The position numbers and the translations under genes are program-made. This document shows positions 1 to 5,943 of a stretch of DNA of 8,435 nucleotides, one piece after another; within the stretch, counting starts at the first letter, position 1, and each line of letters starts with the position of its first letter. The stretch lies in assembly GCA_910587495.1 (NCBI GenBank), contig CAJUMT010000150.1:1-8435 (forward strand). The letters run 5' to 3'. The notes under the pieces were generated by a model. That model was not told the DNA's origin, searched no databases, and saw only the letters and a program-made list of their open reading frames with translations. Origin of the DNA: an uncultured Lachnospiraceae bacterium (GTDB taxonomy: Bacteria; Bacillota_A; Clostridia; Lachnospirales; Lachnospiraceae).

Positions 1-264
1 GTTCTTTTATCTATATTGGTAAGGGCTATGTTTCCGATGGCAATGCCATATTTTGCGCTGGGTTTTTTATCCCATCTGGCGACGGATATTTTTAATTTTA
101 AAAAAGTGAAACTCTGGTATCCTTTAAAAGATGGTATTTGTCTTAAAATGTTTCATGCCAAAGGAGTTGCCAACCGCACGATGTTTTTGGCTGGAGGCGC
201 TGTAGCTGCCGTGGAAGTGGCACTGCTTCTTTGGCGTATCCTGCATCCGCATATATTTCGCTGA
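1..264 (+). CDS. Membrane-bound metal-dependent hydrolase, YdjM/DUF457-like, C-terminal part
   Basis: This reading frame is open from the first base of the window, so only the last 87 residues are present and the true start lies upstream. The visible part has a hydrophobic stretch leading into SHLATD (H25 and D29 of the fragment), an H-x3-D motif like that of the YdjM/DUF457 family of inner-membrane putative metal-dependent hydrolases. It is followed by a W-Y-P-L segment, which resembles the LLWPF-like stretch after the motif in that family, and a final membrane helix (about residues 56-80). Family members are usually around 150-200 residues, so roughly half is missing. The substrate is not known for the family. 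The gene ends 40 bp before the rpmF promoter, and no clear intrinsic terminator is visible in that gap. Family assignment rests on the motif and hydrophobic pattern only. Confidence 0.6.
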   Translation, partial: VLLSILVRAMFPMAMPYFALGFLSHLATDIFNFKKVKLWYPLKDGICLKMFHAKGVANRTMFLAGGAVAAVEVALLLWRILHPHIFR

Positions 265-267
265 CGA

Positions 268-291
268 CCGCCGGATATACCGCCAGATATA
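268..291 (+). repeat. 12-bp imperfect tandem repeat
   Basis: CCGCCGGATATA (268-279) is followed directly by CCGCCAGATATA (280-291), differing at one base. It begins 3 bp after the hydrolase stop codon and ends 12 bp before the -35 box of the rpmF promoter. It could be a recent slippage duplication or a protein-binding site; nothing in the sequence decides between them. Confidence 0.6.
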
Positions 292-303
292 AGAAAAATT
301 TGC

Positions 304-332
304 TTGACATTCCCATATGTGGTATGTATAAT
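304..332 (+). promoter_or_regulatory. Consensus sigma-A promoter for rpmF
   Basis: The -35 box TTGACA (304-309) and -10 box TATAAT (327-332) both match the housekeeping consensus in all six positions and are separated by the optimal 17 bp. The predicted transcription start is near 339, giving a leader of about 80 nt before rpmF. Such a strong promoter fits a ribosomal protein gene and means rpmF need not rely on transcription from the hydrolase gene upstream. Confidence 0.85.
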
Positions 333-405
333 GTAAAAAGTGTGAGTGATTCGGGTTGCCTTTGTGCAGCTTCGATGAAAGATAAACTGACTCGAGAAAG
401 CATAG

Positions 406-411
406 AGGAGG
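406..411 (+). promoter_or_regulatory. Ribosome binding site fixing the GTG start of rpmF
   Basis: A full AGGAGG lies 8 nt before the GTG at 420. An in-frame TAA at 414-416 closes the frame just upstream, so the GTG is the only start that yields the complete conserved L32 N-terminus. Confidence 0.85.
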
Positions 412-419
412 TGTAACCT

Positions 420-599
420 GTGTCTATTTGTCCAAAAAATAAATCTTCCAAAGGAAGAAGAGATAAGAGAAGAGCTAATTGGAAAATGAGCGCTCCGAAT
501 CTGGTAAAATGCAGCAAGTGCGGCGCTCTTATGATGCCTCACAGAGTATGCAAGGCGTGCGGCTCTTATAACAAAAAAGAGATCATTGCAGTTGACTAA
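420..599 (+). CDS. rpmF: 50S ribosomal protein L32 (bL32), zinc-ribbon type
   Basis: This 59-residue protein of the large ribosomal subunit has the standard length for bL32. It starts with GTG and begins MSICPKNKSSKGRRDKRRAN, the basic N-terminal tail that runs along the rRNA. A zinc ribbon follows, with cysteines 31, 34, 44 and 47 arranged as CSKC and CKAC, so this is the zinc-binding (four-cysteine) form rather than a cysteine-free paralogue. An extra cysteine lies at position 4. In many bacteria rpmF is followed by plsX. Here a two-component/ABC module separates them by about 5.3 kb, and the usual upstream partner yceD (DUF177) is not seen. The gene has its own consensus promoter and an intrinsic terminator 16 nt after the stop, so it is probably transcribed mainly as a single gene. 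Identification is secure. Confidence 0.96.
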   Translation: MSICPKNKSSKGRRDKRRANWKMSAPNLVKCSKCGALMMPHRVCKACGSYNKKEIIAVD

Positions 600-614
600 G
601 TAAGATCAGGGGAA

Positions 615-653
615 AAACAGTATCGCAGCAGATGTGGTACTGTTTCTTTTTTT
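615..653 (+). terminator. Rho-independent terminator after rpmF
   Basis: The arms AAACAGTATCGC (615-626) and GTGGTACTGTTT (634-645) pair over 12 bp with two G-U pairs around a 7-nt loop. One C follows, then seven Ts (647-653). It ends only 32 bp before the response regulator start codon, so it separates rpmF from that gene, or acts as a leaky gate between them. Confidence 0.88.
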
Positions 654-685
654 GGAAATATATGGAGAGCGGGAGGGATAAAAAG

Positions 686-1354
686 ATGACAAAAATCTTA
701 CTGGTGGAAGACGACGCTTCGATCGTGGAAAATCTAAGCGCCGTATTGGCAGGCGAAGGGTTCGCGCTATGCAGTGCAAAAGGACAGAAAGAGGCGCTTA
801 AGCTTCTGGGGCAGGAGAACCCGGATCTTCTTCTTTTGGACATTTCTTTAGAAGACGGAAACGGTTATTCTCTGTGCTCCGCCGTCCGGGCGACTGTGGA
901 TGTGCCGGTGATCTTTTTGACGGCTTCGGGAGACGAGTTCAGCGTCGTGGCAGGTCTGGAACTGGGAGCGGAAGATTATATCAGCAAGCCTTTCAGGCCT
1001 AGAGAGCTGGTGTTGCGTATCCGAAGCGTGCTGCGGCGCTGTGGAAAAAGTCAGTCTGTACTGGAAGCCGGCGATTTGAAAGTGGACACGGTTCGGGCGA
1101 CAGTGACTAGGCAGGGAGAAGAGCTGATACTGTCCGCCATGGAATACAGGCTGTTGCTTTTCTTTTTAAACCATAAGGGCATGGTGCTTACCAGAAATCA
1201 GATTTTGCAGGAAATATGGGACGCCGCAGGTGAATTTGTCAACGATAATACCCTGACCGTGTATATTAAGCGTCTGCGTGAAAAGATAGAGGAAGACCCC
1301 CAGAATCCAAAAGTCATAAAGACGGTCCGGGGGCTGGGCTACAAACTGGAATAG
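686..1354 (+). CDS. OmpR/PhoB-family response regulator
   Basis: This 222-residue DNA-binding regulator is switched on by phosphorylation, presumably by the adjacent kinase. The receiver domain (about 1-115) has the acidic pair D9/D10, phospho-acceptor D52 in LLLLDISL, the switch threonine T79 and the conserved K101 of SKPF. A winged-helix effector domain follows (about 125-222) and ends in the typical KTVRGLGYKLE. An upstream in-frame ATG at 632 lies inside the rpmF terminator hairpin and would add 18 unrelated residues. The ATG at 686 is chosen because a GGGAGGG ribosome site lies at 671-677 and the domain starts directly with MTKILLVEDD. The kinase gene begins 11 nt after the stop. No convincing promoter is seen between the terminator and this gene. 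The likely target is the repeat array at 2400-2438 before the ABC genes. It resembles regulators paired with antimicrobial-peptide ABC transporters (BceR/VanR-like), but the exact subfamily cannot be fixed here. Confidence 0.93.
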   Translation: MTKILLVEDDASIVENLSAVLAGEGFALCSAKGQKEALKLLGQENPDLLLLDISLEDGNGYSLCSAVRATVDVPVIFLTASGDEFSVVAGLELGAEDYISKPFRPRELVLRIRSVLRRCGKSQSVLEAGDLKVDTVRATVTRQGEELILSAMEYRLLLFFLNHKGMVLTRNQILQEIWDAAGEFVNDNTLTVYIKRLREKIEEDPQNPKVIKTVRGLGYKLE

Positions 1355-1365
1355 AGGAATATGGT

Positions 1366-2397
1366 ATGGCTTTTTTAAGAAATCCGGAGATCCGCCGTCA
1401 GATTGCGGTGTCGATTCTCTTGATCATATTGTTTTTGGCGGGAGAATATGTACTTCTTACCGCCTTTTCTATTGGGGTAAATGGGCTTCTTCTGTATTTT
1501 GCCGCCGCATGCCTGGCGCTGACAGGTTGTTGTCTGGCAGTGACGAAAAATCGTTACAAGCGCCTTGGCCGTCTGGCCACGGACATAGATCTGATTCTGC
1601 ACAGGGAGCGTAAAATTGATCTGGACGAGTACAAGGAAGGGGAACTGGCTGTTCTTGCCAATGAGATTCAGAAGGTGCTGTCCCGCCTGGTAGAACAGTC
1701 GGATTCCCTTAAGAAAGAAAAGATATATCTAAGTGATTCACTGGCGGATATTTCCCATCAGCTCAAGACGCCTCTTACCTCTTTGCAGCTTTTGATGATG
1801 CGGCTGTCGGGGGAGCAAAAAGAAGAAGAAAGAAGCCATCTGTGTGTAGAAGGGGCGATGCTTCTGAACCGGGTGGACTGGCTGGTGAACGGTCTTTTGA
1901 AAATTGCAAAGATAGACGCGAAGACCGCCGTGTTTGCAAAAGAGTATGTGGATGTAAAGATGCTGGCAGAGCAGGCTTTAAATCCTCTCAGGATTCCGCT
2001 GGAACTAAGAGAACAGACGGTTGTTTTGTCAATACAGGAAGGAAAGACGCCGGGATTTACAGGCGATATGGCCTGGAGTATGGAGGCTTTAGGAAATATT
2101 TTGAAAAACTGTATGGAACATACGCCCAAAGGCGGGACGATTCAGATTTATGCGGGGGAAAACCATCTGTATACGGAATTGTCGGTGGAAGACAATGGAA
2201 GCGGGATCACGCCGGAGGATCTGCCCCACCTTTTTGAGCGTTTTTATAAAGGAAAAGGTTCTGCTGATGACAGCGTGGGGATCGGTCTGGCGCTGGCGCG
2301 TATGATCATAAAAGAACAAAACGGCACGTTAAAAGCGGAAAATCGAAGAGAAGGGGGAGCGCGTTTCCTGATCCGATTTTATAAGGGAACCATATAA
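1366..2397 (+). CDS. Sensor histidine kinase, two-TM, intramembrane-sensing type
   Basis: This 343-residue membrane kinase should autophosphorylate and pass phosphate to the regulator encoded just upstream. Two membrane helices (about 12-33 and 38-59) are joined by only a few residues, so there is almost no extracellular sensor domain. A HAMP-like/linker region (about 62-118, including EGELAVLANEI) leads to the H-box SLADISHQLKTPLTS with H131. The ATPase domain has the N-box around N244-N248 (GNILKNCMEHTP), the G1 box VEDNGSGI (274-281), the F-box LFERFYKG and the G2 box GIGLAL. All catalytic elements are present. The start at 1366 has an AGAGG site 8 nt upstream; the ATG at 1361 is in another frame and stops after five codons. 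Kinases of this layout (as in BceS-type systems) usually sense through a partner ABC transporter, which fits the next two genes. The signal itself is unknown. Confidence 0.93.
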   Translation: MAFLRNPEIRRQIAVSILLIILFLAGEYVLLTAFSIGVNGLLLYFAAACLALTGCCLAVTKNRYKRLGRLATDIDLILHRERKIDLDEYKEGELAVLANEIQKVLSRLVEQSDSLKKEKIYLSDSLADISHQLKTPLTSLQLLMMRLSGEQKEEERSHLCVEGAMLLNRVDWLVNGLLKIAKIDAKTAVFAKEYVDVKMLAEQALNPLRIPLELREQTVVLSIQEGKTPGFTGDMAWSMEALGNILKNCMEHTPKGGTIQIYAGENHLYTELSVEDNGSGITPEDLPHLFERFYKGKGSADDSVGIGLALARMIIKEQNGTLKAENRREGGARFLIRFYKGTI

Positions 2398-2399
2398 AA

Positions 2400-2438
2400 G
2401 TGACAAAATTGTCATCCTAGAGTCACCGGCCTGTCACC
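2400..2438 (+). promoter_or_regulatory. Predicted response-regulator operator, 11-bp direct repeats
   Basis: GTCATC (2411), GTCACC (2422) and GTCACC (2433) recur at exactly 11-bp intervals, and a degenerate GTGACA sits one further period upstream (2400). PhoB/OmpR-family regulators bind tandem half-sites spaced 11 bp apart on one face of the helix. The first repeat also overlaps a dyad, TGACAAAATTGTCA (2401-2414). The array ends 9 bp before a -10 box, the position expected for an activator replacing a -35 element. That the neighbouring regulator binds here is inference. Confidence 0.68.
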
Positions 2439-2447
2439 AGGATATCA

Positions 2448-2453
2448 TATACT
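2448..2453 (+). promoter_or_regulatory. -10 box of the ABC-gene promoter
   Basis: TATACT matches the -10 consensus in five of six positions. At the 17-bp spacing the -35 slot reads ACCGGC, which is not a sigma-A box, so the promoter should be weak without an activator. Transcription would start near 2460, leaving a leader of about 37 nt with an AAAGGGA ribosome site (2479-2485) before the ATG at 2497. Confidence 0.55.
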
Positions 2454-2496
2454 TTTTTCATGAAAAGGTTAAAACGAGAAAGGGATGTGAAATAAT

Positions 2497-3180
2497 ATGG
2501 AGTTATTAAGAGCAGAACATATTTCCAAAGTATATGGTACGGGTGCGGGGCAGGTTAAAGCGCTTGACGATGTATCGTTTCAGATCAGTCAGGGAGAGTT
2601 TATAGCGATCATCGGTTCTTCCGGTTCCGGAAAATCCACCTTGCTGCATATTATGGGAGGCGTAGACCGGCCCACTTCAGGAAATATTTTCTTGAGAGAC
2701 GCGGATATCTACTTAAGGGATGAAGAACAGCTTGCCGTCTTCAGGCGCAGGGAAGTAGGTCTGATCTATCAGTTTTACAACTTGATCCCGGTGCTTGATG
2801 TGGAAGAGAATATGACGCTTCCGGTGCTGATGGATGGAAGAGAAGTAAATAAAGAGCGCTTAGAAGAACTTCTCGGTATTTTGGGGCTTAAAGAACGCAG
2901 ACATCATCTGCCCAACCAGCTTTCCGGCGGGCAGCAACAGAGAGTGTCTATTGGACGGGCTTTAATGAATGCACCTGCTTTGGTTCTTGCCGATGAGCCT
3001 ACAGGAAACCTGGATTCCAGGAACAGCCAGGAGATTATGGAGCTGCTAAAACTGTCTAATCAAAAATACGGGCAGACATTGGTGGTTATTACCCATGACG
3101 AAACGATTGCCATGCAGGCGGACAGGATTCTTGCCATTGAGGACGGTCGGATTGCCAGAGACGAGGTGATCCGCAGATGA
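2497..3180 (+). CDS. ABC transporter ATP-binding protein, MacB/LolD/BceA-like
   Basis: This 227-residue cytoplasmic ATPase powers the permease encoded next. All motifs of a working nucleotide-binding domain are visible in order: Walker A GSSGSGKST (40-48), Q-loop around Q92 (IYQFYNLIP), signature LSGGQQQR (142-149), Walker B with D166 and E167 in VLADEPTGNLDS, and the switch histidine H200 (VVITHD). The length and the EPTGNLDS stretch are typical of the family that pairs with FtsX-type permeases in lipoprotein release, peptide export and antibiotic resistance. The stop overlaps the permease start by 4 nt (ATGA), so the two are translationally coupled and probably made in matched amounts. A regulator-controlled promoter lies in the 99-bp gap upstream, allowing induction separate from the kinase pair. 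The substrate cannot be read from the sequence. Confidence 0.95.
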   Translation: MELLRAEHISKVYGTGAGQVKALDDVSFQISQGEFIAIIGSSGSGKSTLLHIMGGVDRPTSGNIFLRDADIYLRDEEQLAVFRRREVGLIYQFYNLIPVLDVEENMTLPVLMDGREVNKERLEELLGILGLKERRHHLPNQLSGGQQQRVSIGRALMNAPALVLADEPTGNLDSRNSQEIMELLKLSNQKYGQTLVVITHDETIAMQADRILAIEDGRIARDEVIRR

Positions 3181-5810
3181 ATATATTTACCAAAGTGACC
3201 TTTAAGACTTTAAGGCAAAACAAAACCCGTACGGCAGTGACAATTGTAGGTATCATACTGGCTACAGCCATGCTGACAGCCGTGACTGCTTTTGTATCCA
3301 GCCTGCAGCATTTTATGATCGGGCAGGTGGTTGAGAACAGCGGGAAATGGCACGGCGCAATGTATGGAGTATCCAAAGAAACACTGGATCAGATCTTATC
3401 TGACCCGGAAGTATCGGCGTCGGGAGCCTATCAGGAGATAGGGTATGCCAGGCTTTCTAAGGCAGAACAGTCAAGATGCCCCTATTTGTTTGTGGCGGGC
3501 GTTCAGGAAGAACTGTATGATCTGCTGCCTGTGAAGCTGGAGGCGGGCAGGCTTCCCCGGGACGGCAGCGAGATCGTGCTTCCCCGTGTACTTAAGACTC
3601 TGGGGCGTATAGATACTAAGATAGGGGATACGCTGACGCTTGCGCTGGGCGGGAGGTATTATGACGGCAGGCAGCGGGGGGTAGCGGAACCGGCGGTGTT
3701 TATGGAAGACGGAGAAACACTGGCGGAAGAACTTATGATAGAGGAAACGCGAACTTACACGGTGGTAGGGATCAGCGAACAATTTTACTTTGACAGCTTC
3801 AGAGGAGCCGCTTACTGCGCGTTCACTGTAATGGATGACGAGCCGACAGCAAAGAGCAGCTTTTCGTGTTACTATACGCTGAAAAAGCCAAAAAATATCT
3901 ATGCATTTCAGAACCGGATGGATGGGTATGCAGTCGCAGAGACGCATTCGGAACTGCTGCGTTATCAGGGAGTTTCAGGAAATAGTGCGTTTATACGGAT
4001 GCTTTACGGCTTGTCAGTGATCCTGATTCTGCTGATCATGACAGGCGGCGTTTCCCTGGTGTACAATTCCTTTGCCATATCTGTGAGCGACAGGACAAGG
4101 CAGTTTGGCCTTTTGGCTTCCGTGGGAGCCACGCCCGGGCAGATGCGCGGGATGGTCTGGAAGGAAGCATGTATTTTAAGCGGCGTGGGGATTCCCCTGG
4201 GAATTCTAAGCGGGCTTTTGGGGATCGGCGTTACTTTACAGGTCACCGGCGGCATCTTCTCGTATTATACTGAAAGCGGAGGAAAACTTGGCCTGTCCCC
4301 TTCTCTTCCGGCGATACTTATAGCGGCTCTCACCGCCCTTCTGACCGTGCTGATCTCCGCCTTTATTCCCGCCGGGCGGGCGGCTAAAAAGACACCCATG
4401 GATGCCATCCGGCAGACTGCGGATATCCGGCTGTCAAAGCGTGTCCGGAGAAGCGGAAAATGGTCGTTTCGGATGTTCGGGCTTCCGGGAATGATCGCCG
4501 GAAAGCATTTTGCCCGCAGCAGACGCCAGTACCGGACAACAATCTTTTCCCTTTTTGTCAGCGTTGTTTTGTTTATTTCCGCCAGTTCCTTTTCTGCTTA
4601 TATAAAAAGCAGCGTTACACTGGTCAATGCGCAGCCTGCCTGTGATGTGGCTGTATATATGGACGGGGACTATGAGGATACTGACAAAGTAATCCGGGCA
4701 ATCAATGAAACAGAAGGCGTTTCGAATATATTTAAGACTCGAGAGACGTACCTGCCGGTGTCGGTGAATATTGAGGACGTGCAGGAGGATTATCTTAAGA
4801 TTATAAATGAAACAGGAGAGGAAAAAGTACAGGGTCGGATACAGCTTTCAGGACTTTTTATGGTTTTAGAGGATGATGATTATACAGCGTATCTGAAAGA
4901 GCAGGGACTTTTAGGAAAGCTTAACCCGGAGCGTATGGAAGTGGCAGTGACCAACCGGATGAGCAGTTACATTCCAAATGAAAAGCGCTATCGGGTGTAC
5001 GAGGTGCTGAAAAATGCGGATGTTACGGCTGGCCTTACATTTACCGATTATTCCGCCTGGGAAGAAGCGGCAAAAGGGGCGAAACAAGAAGAAAAGGAAG
5101 CGATGCGCGGGGCCTATGAGACTTCGGTGGATGTAACTGTAAAAGCGCTGGTAACAGAACTTCCTATGGATCTGTATAAGGACAGCGGCGGAATATTCTG
5201 CATTCTTGTTTCGGAAAGTATGCTTGAAAATATGTTGTCGCTGTCAGAACCCTATGTGGGAAATTATCGTGTCTATTTTAATACAGAAGATCATCGCGAG
5301 GTGGCAGAAAAGCTGGAAAATATGGCAGTCGAAGAAAACTGGGACAGCGGTATATTCGTGTCGGATCTGACAGAGGCAGCGCAGATACAGAAAAATCTGC
5401 TTTTTACGGTGGATGTGTTTGCCTATGGATTTATTATTTTGATTTCGCTGATCTCGGCGGCCAATGTGTTCAATACCATTTCTACAGGATTTCTGCTCCG
5501 GCGCAGGGAGTTCGCGGTCTTAAGTTCTGTGGGGATGTCTCCGAAAGACCTGGATCGGATGCTGCGCTTAGAGTGCCTGATGTATGGAGCAAAAGCACTT
5601 CTTTATGGAATTCCTGTGTCGGTTTTGATCACTTACTGTATTTATCGGGTCGTATTAAGCAGTATGGATACCGGTTTCTATATTCCTGCTGCCAGCATCC
5701 TGGTTGCTGTAGGCAGCGTGTTCGCGGTAGTGTTTGTCACTATGGTTTATGCCAGGACGAAACTTGGAGGGGAAAATCTGATGGACAGTATCCGGAGAGA
5801 AAGTGTATAA
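3177..5810 (+). CDS. FtsX-like ABC permease with two FtsX units
   Basis: This 877-residue membrane protein is the transport partner of the preceding ATPase. The sequence suggests eight helices in two matching halves. Half one has TM1 (about 19-43), a large outside domain (about 45-270) and TM2-4 (about 275-299, 330-355, 376-399). Half two has TM5 (455-477), a second outside domain (about 480-740) and TM6-8 (742-766, 800-825, 836-858). The halves share a cytoplasmic motif, RQFGLLASVGATPGQM (308-323) and REFAVLSSVGMSPKDL (777-792), showing internal duplication. This 4+4 layout differs from BceB, which has ten helices and one large outside domain. Similar proteins are often annotated as SalY/LolE-type antimicrobial-peptide permeases. 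The start has a GAGGTGA site 7 nt upstream, within the ATPase gene. Export or removal of an envelope-active compound is the likely role, by association with the kinase; the substrate is unknown. Confidence 0.92.
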   Translation: MNIFTKVTFKTLRQNKTRTAVTIVGIILATAMLTAVTAFVSSLQHFMIGQVVENSGKWHGAMYGVSKETLDQILSDPEVSASGAYQEIGYARLSKAEQSRCPYLFVAGVQEELYDLLPVKLEAGRLPRDGSEIVLPRVLKTLGRIDTKIGDTLTLALGGRYYDGRQRGVAEPAVFMEDGETLAEELMIEETRTYTVVGISEQFYFDSFRGAAYCAFTVMDDEPTAKSSFSCYYTLKKPKNIYAFQNRMDGYAVAETHSELLRYQGVSGNSAFIRMLYGLSVILILLIMTGGVSLVYNSFAISVSDRTRQFGLLASVGATPGQMRGMVWKEACILSGVGIPLGILSGLLGIGVTLQVTGGIFSYYTESGGKLGLSPSLPAILIAALTALLTVLISAFIPAGRAAKKTPMDAIRQTADIRLSKRVRRSGKWSFRMFGLPGMIAGKHFARSRRQYRTTIFSLFVSVVLFISASSFSAYIKSSVTLVNAQPACDVAVYMDGDYEDTDKVIRAINETEGVSNIFKTRETYLPVSVNIEDVQEDYLKIINETGEEKVQGRIQLSGLFMVLEDDDYTAYLKEQGLLGKLNPERMEVAVTNRMSSYIPNEKRYRVYEVLKNADVTAGLTFTDYSAWEEAAKGAKQEEKEAMRGAYETSVDVTVKALVTELPMDLYKDSGGIFCILVSESMLENMLSLSEPYVGNYRVYFNTEDHREVAEKLENMAVEENWDSGIFVSDLTEAAQIQKNLLFTVDVFAYGFIILISLISAANVFNTISTGFLLRRREFAVLSSVGMSPKDLDRMLRLECLMYGAKALLYGIPVSVLITYCIYRVVLSSMDTGFYIPAASILVAVGSVFAVVFVTMVYARTKLGGENLMDSIRRESV

Positions 5811-5829
5811 AGGGTCTGGTTTACAATAC

Positions 5830-5866
5830 GGGAGACGCTCGTAAAGGAGCGTTTCCTGCTTTTTTT
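5830..5866 (+). terminator. Rho-independent terminator after the permease gene
   Basis: GGGAGACGCTC (5830-5840) pairs with GAGCGTTTCCT (5847-5857) over 11 bp, including two G-U pairs, around a 6-nt loop. GC and then seven Ts (5860-5866) follow. It closes the transporter operon 19 nt after the stop codon and insulates plsX from it. Confidence 0.9.
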
Positions 5867-5888
5867 GTGGGGAAAGTTACGGAAAGTA

Positions 5889-5917
5889 TTGACTTCGTTA
5901 AAGCGTTTTCGTATTAT
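5889..5917 (+). promoter_or_regulatory. Sigma-A promoter for plsX-acpP-rnc-smc
   Basis: TTGACT (5889-5894) and TATTAT (5912-5917) each match the consensus in five of six positions and have a 17-bp spacer. Transcription would start near 5924, so the leader before plsX is only about 20 nt. No FapR-like palindrome is evident around it. Confidence 0.78.
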
Positions 5918-5943
5918 GATAGAGACGGCAAGGAGGAAATAAA

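Noticed and set aside
349..376. Possible hairpin in the rpmF leader (GTTGC pairing with GCAGC, extended by G-U pairs).
   Set aside because: The core is only 5 bp and the extension is mostly G-U with a mismatch. This is too weak to call a regulatory RNA without conservation data.
231..416. 61-codon plus-strand frame across the hydrolase-rpmF gap, considered as a yceD remnant.
   Set aside because: It overlaps the hydrolase end in another frame and runs through the consensus promoter. Its sequence does not resemble the C-terminus of YceD.
143..542. Two overlapping minus-strand open frames of about 125-129 codons opposite rpmF and the hydrolase end.
   Set aside because: They lie antisense to a certain L32 gene and its consensus promoter, overlap each other in different frames, and show no recognisable domain.
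632..685. Upstream in-frame ATG that would extend the response regulator by 18 residues.
   Set aside because: It lies inside the rpmF terminator hairpin and has no ribosome site. The family N-terminus begins exactly at the ATG at 686, which has a good site.
2430..2441. Small inverted repeat CCTG-TCAC-CAGG after the kinase gene, considered as a terminator.
   Set aside because: The stem is only 4 bp and is not followed directly by a T-run. The bases are better explained by the 11-bp repeat array.
5867..5943. Possible FapR operator upstream of plsX.
   Set aside because: No long AT-rich dyad of the FapR type is visible. Only short CGTT direct repeats occur between the -35 and -10 boxes.
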